In this document: positions 60,805 through 64,000 of the stretch, piece by piece
How the letters are laid out: every line of letters starts with the position of its first letter
Position numbering within the stretch: the stretch's first letter is position 1
Assembly: GCF_029784155.1 (NCBI RefSeq)
Contig: NC_073691.1
Span: 125,488,714-125,552,713, forward strand
Direction: 5' to 3'
DNA: 64,000 nt
DNA from: Uranotaenia lowii
Taxonomy: Eukaryota; Arthropoda; Insecta; Diptera; Culicidae
Notes under the pieces: generated by a model
Told to the model about the DNA's origin: nothing
Seen by the model: the letters and a program-made list of their open reading frames with translations, nothing else
The model's database searches: none
Translations under genes and position numbers: made by a program

Positions 60805-62485
60805 CACGGCCGTAGGAACGGGAGGTGTTTTGGGGGTTAAACAACCCCCCTCCCTTCATGAGGGTCCAAAAAATACAAGCAAAATGTTCTTCTCTAAACT
60901 CAAAACTTTAAATTCATAATAAAATTTTGATAAACGTCTAAAGTTTATCAAGAGTAAAAATCTCGATTCAGAACTAAGACCAAAACCTCGAAATCTTTTC
61001 CCAGGTCCACAATTCGACTATAGGTTTAAAAAAAAATTCTCACTTCTTGTCAGAAACTTAAAGTTTGTACTCGAAAAACGCTATCAAAATTATTCACAAA
61101 ATAAGTTAGTGCATCAGTTCTGGGTACAGTCCTCAGTCTCCAATATCGAATTTTTAATAAGATTAGACTCACAAAAGTTGTCTGATTGCCCGGATTTTGT
61201 CCGAATGTTTTTCTTATTTGCAGAATCAAAGCGAAATTTGAATTGCGTGATAACAATTTTGTATTTTGCGTCCAAAACAATTTTTAAACAAAGTTTATCC
61301 AAATAAATTGGTTGAAAACAATTCGATGAAAACAAACTACCTTTTGAGTTTTTTCTTTTTAATTTCAATTGAACAATTCCTTAATTTGCCTGGATATTGC
61401 ATGGATTTCGCAAGGTTATTAGATGAAATAGTTCAGATTTTCGCTGCCCGGATAAGTGCGAAAAAAATTCTGGTGAGCTAGGTTTGAATAATCTCTGATG
61501 TTCTGGTTTCAATTTTTTCCTTAGATCTAAATTTGTGTGACCTGATTGTGGAATTTGTATCCAGTTTATAATTCTTGATCATTTTGGAATATAAAAAAAA
61601 ATATTTAAAATAACAAACCATTTTTAAAATTTGGGTTCAAAATTTTTACTCTATCAATTCTAATGCCGAATTGAAACTTTAAAAAATTCCATAATGGTGA
61701 CCCAGGAATGAAATATCAGAGTTTTATCATTCTGAAGTAAATTCTCTAGTTAAATTGCAAATAAATAACTGAATTACAAATTCATATAGAAAATCAAAGA
61801 TTTAAAACTCGAATAAGAGACTTCTGGTTAAGAATTCTGTCTGTTCTGTTCACAATTATTGGGTTTGGACTGTACAAATGTTTAGAAATCTATTTTAAAG
61901 GATAGGAATTCAGAATTTGTATTCAGGTTCAAAATGCAGAATTCAGATTAGAAATTAAAATTCGAAATTGCCCAAAACAAAACACAAAACACAAAACAGG
62001 TTAAAACCATTGTTATAAAATAAGATCTGAACTCATTTTCAAAATTGCGTTCTGTGAAAAATCTAAGTTTCAATTATTCACAAGATTTCAATAATGAAAT
62101 AAATTTATCATTAATAATTTATTGTTGATAAAATAACTTGTACTTCATCTTTGACTTTAGGAAATATATTTTATTGATTTGTTGTTCAACGTTATTTATG
62201 ATGTAGATACTTAAAAAAAAATCTGAATGAATTGGATCTGCAAGAGCTTTTCATTCAAATAAATGATTCAATCCCTTATTTAAGATCCCCTAATTTTTTA
62301 AGGCTTCAGAAAACACTTTTAGGACTTTTTTTAAAGTAATGATTTGAAATGAATAACTATTAATATAAAAGAAATTAAAACCGAATAACGAGATACTCTT
62401 CAGAGATATCCACAAAAATTATATCACCAAAACCGCCCCCCCCCCCCTCCCCCCTCCCTATGAGGCAGTTCTTCCTACGGCCCTG
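60805..62485. mobile_element. hAT-like element, 1.68 kb, within klhl10 intron 2
   Basis: The termini are CACGGCCGTAGGAAC at the left and, inverted, CAGGGCCGTAGGAAG at the right. Flanking octamers TCTCACAA (60797-60804) and TCTCACAT (62486-62493) agree at seven of eight positions. An 8-bp duplication with CAGGG-type ends is the hAT signature. Just inside both ends are runs of C or G (CCCCCCTCCC near 60845; a long C run near 62436-62456). No transposase frame is present, so it is non-autonomous. An eroded relative lies at 32119-33740. Confidence 0.75.
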
Positions 62486-62493
62486 TCTCACAT

Positions 62494-64000
62494 CTTTAGC
62501 AAGCTGTTTAGTGTTTTTAATTCTCATAGGAAATTAGAAACATTGGGCAATGTACCTATATACAAATTTTAACATTTTTCGATGCCGTAAAAACTTTACC
62601 CAGTATGACGCATTGGCTTAATGATATTACCTAAAAATTACAAATACATTAAGGTTGCTATCCGTCCCGCAAACGCGGGACATGTCCCCCTTTTTTAGAA
62701 AATGTCCCCCCGTCCCTCTCATCATGTTCCGCTTTTTTCTGAGAAAACTTTTGTGGTAGACTCGACCCCTCTCCGATTCTACCACTTCAAAATAGTGTGT
62801 CCGTGCTTGATGAAAACGCTTCTATTAAAATCTCTCCTCGATCATTTTCAACTCCTATAATTTTTTTCTGATCTGCTTTTATCCATTTATGATTTTCAAT
62901 ACTAGAAATGTTCCTACTGATATTCACCGATAAGGCTGTAAAAATTAAAATTGGTTACACTTTTACGAATTTCACTGAAATTCACTAAATTACACTGGAA
63001 AAAAACCTAAATGTATCCTCAATTTGAATTCATTGGTTAAATACAGAAAATCATTCAAATATAATGTTGTTTTTCTCAAAAAAATAGCAGCATTTTTTTT
63101 AAGTTTATGTCGGGCAAGATGAAATAACTCATTTAGTTCTTAGCATTTGAAGTTGTCTGAATATTTTCCAGACATACATATCCGGACCGGGTGAATCCGA
63201 GCAATTTTATCATAAAACCAGGCAAAATCCGGGCATCTGATTTCAAAATTTTCAACCAAAAATCTGGGCAGTAATCAATGAAAAAAAAAAACACTTGGAA
63301 ATAAATTTTTCACCAAAACTCAACAGCAGTTTTTTAATCGTATTTAAGGCTTCCAAAAAACTGTTCATGATTTTTAAGATTAAACTTGCTCAAAACGTGG
63401 AAGCAAAAATAAAAAATTATAAAAACTGAATTTAAGTTTTTTTGAATTCAATTTTAGATTTTTTACTACGCAATCCGGCAACCGTACCGGACCGAACTGT
63501 TCCTAAATTTTGTGTCAAATATTCGGAAAAGTCCGAGTAAGACCGGGCAATCTGGCAAGCTTATCTTAGCATCACCATAACAATAGAGTTCAGTTAAGCG
63601 TTCTTTGGCACGATCAAGCGATGTTAATATTTTTCTATTCAAGAAAATAATCTTTAAGTTGCTTCCAAATGATGATGGCTCACGATTTTTTTCCGGAATC
63701 CTAGGAGAATCCCTTGAATGTAAAACTTAAGGAAAAAGTCAAATTCCGGAAATTTTTTTCAACCAAACAATGAATGAATGCAGAAGTTAAATTAAATAAA
63801 CTTGATCAAAAACGGCTCTTAAAATGACACAAATTTTCTTCAAATTTGGGATTTTAAGTCACTTTGAACTAAAACATTCTCGACTGAAATGTTCACAGTT
63901 TACAAAGATGGAAGTTTTTCAGAGAATTCAATTTAAAAAAAATCATTTATCCATATTTTATTACTTTCTAAATATCTATTTTTTCATCAAATGTCCGCTT
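62494..64000. other. klhl10 intron 2 continued or intergenic, old repeats
   Basis: AT-rich sequence with repeat-like phrases. One is a hairpin GTCCCGC-AAAC-GCGGGAC at about 62664-62681. The others are 'tatccggaccgggtgaatccgagc' (63179-63202) and a loosely inverted counterpart near 63530-63560. No exon or RNA gene is seen. Confidence 0.35.

Overview
This is a gene-poor, AT-rich, repeat-dense stretch of an insect nuclear genome. The best fit is a mosquito or a related nematoceran fly. I base that on degraded DD37E-type mariner transposases, tRNA-derived SINEs, RTE and CR1-like non-LTR retrotransposons, BEL-like and Copia LTR elements, TA-, TTA- and TTAA-flanked MITEs, and a dipteran-style gene with a 65-bp intron. 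The species cannot be fixed from the window. A 500-bp run of N (31466-31965) is an assembly gap.

Only one convincing host gene is present: a BTB-BACK-Kelch protein of the KLHL10 type on the + strand, with exons at 58080-58937 and 59003-59785. Its last kelch blade is cut by an intron that runs off the right edge, so the gene is 3'-incomplete here. KLHL10 proteins are CUL3 ubiquitin-ligase adaptors known from spermatids.

Much of the remainder is transposon debris, heavily nested. From left to right: a foldback MITE (677-941); a Tc1-like long-TIR composite (1783-6027) holding a mariner that is split by a retroposon, which itself holds a TTAA MITE; a Helitron-like block with ~150-bp internal repeats (6640-8217); two TA-flanked TIR elements (9867-10718 and 13134-15712), the second split by a non-autonomous BEL-like element with apparently identical LTRs (13693-15204); a mariner carrying a (GT)59 run (11641-12690); a cluster of GCATTA-rich MITEs, a mariner and a reverse-transcriptase fragment (19450-21930); SINEs at about 12915, 22328, 24276 and 33820; a CR1/L2-like element split by a third GCATTA MITE (25014-28528); a TTA MITE (29593-29892); a mariner holding a TTAA MITE (33995-35462); the 3' end of a Copia element (37626-38790); a 773-bp foldback (40504-41276); an RTE element with a 12-bp target duplication (44980-49257) that carries a 7-bp-TSD DNA transposon, which in turn carries a second 7-bp-TSD MITE and an 80-bp retroposon stub; and a 3.9-kb array of the 9-mer TTTTTGTAA (52826-56720) about 1.4 kb upstream of the klhl10 start codon. 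A hAT-like element (60805-62485) lies in the klhl10 intron.

I found no multi-gene system or new pathway. The most unusual material is: the young BEL-like non-autonomous element; the retroposon family that leaves 25-28-bp target duplications; the two nested 7-bp-TSD elements with TIRs starting CACAGA and possible cargo exons; and the long 9-mer satellite beside klhl10. Boundaries come from reading repeats and target-site duplications by eye. Superfamily names are inferences unless a protein motif is cited.
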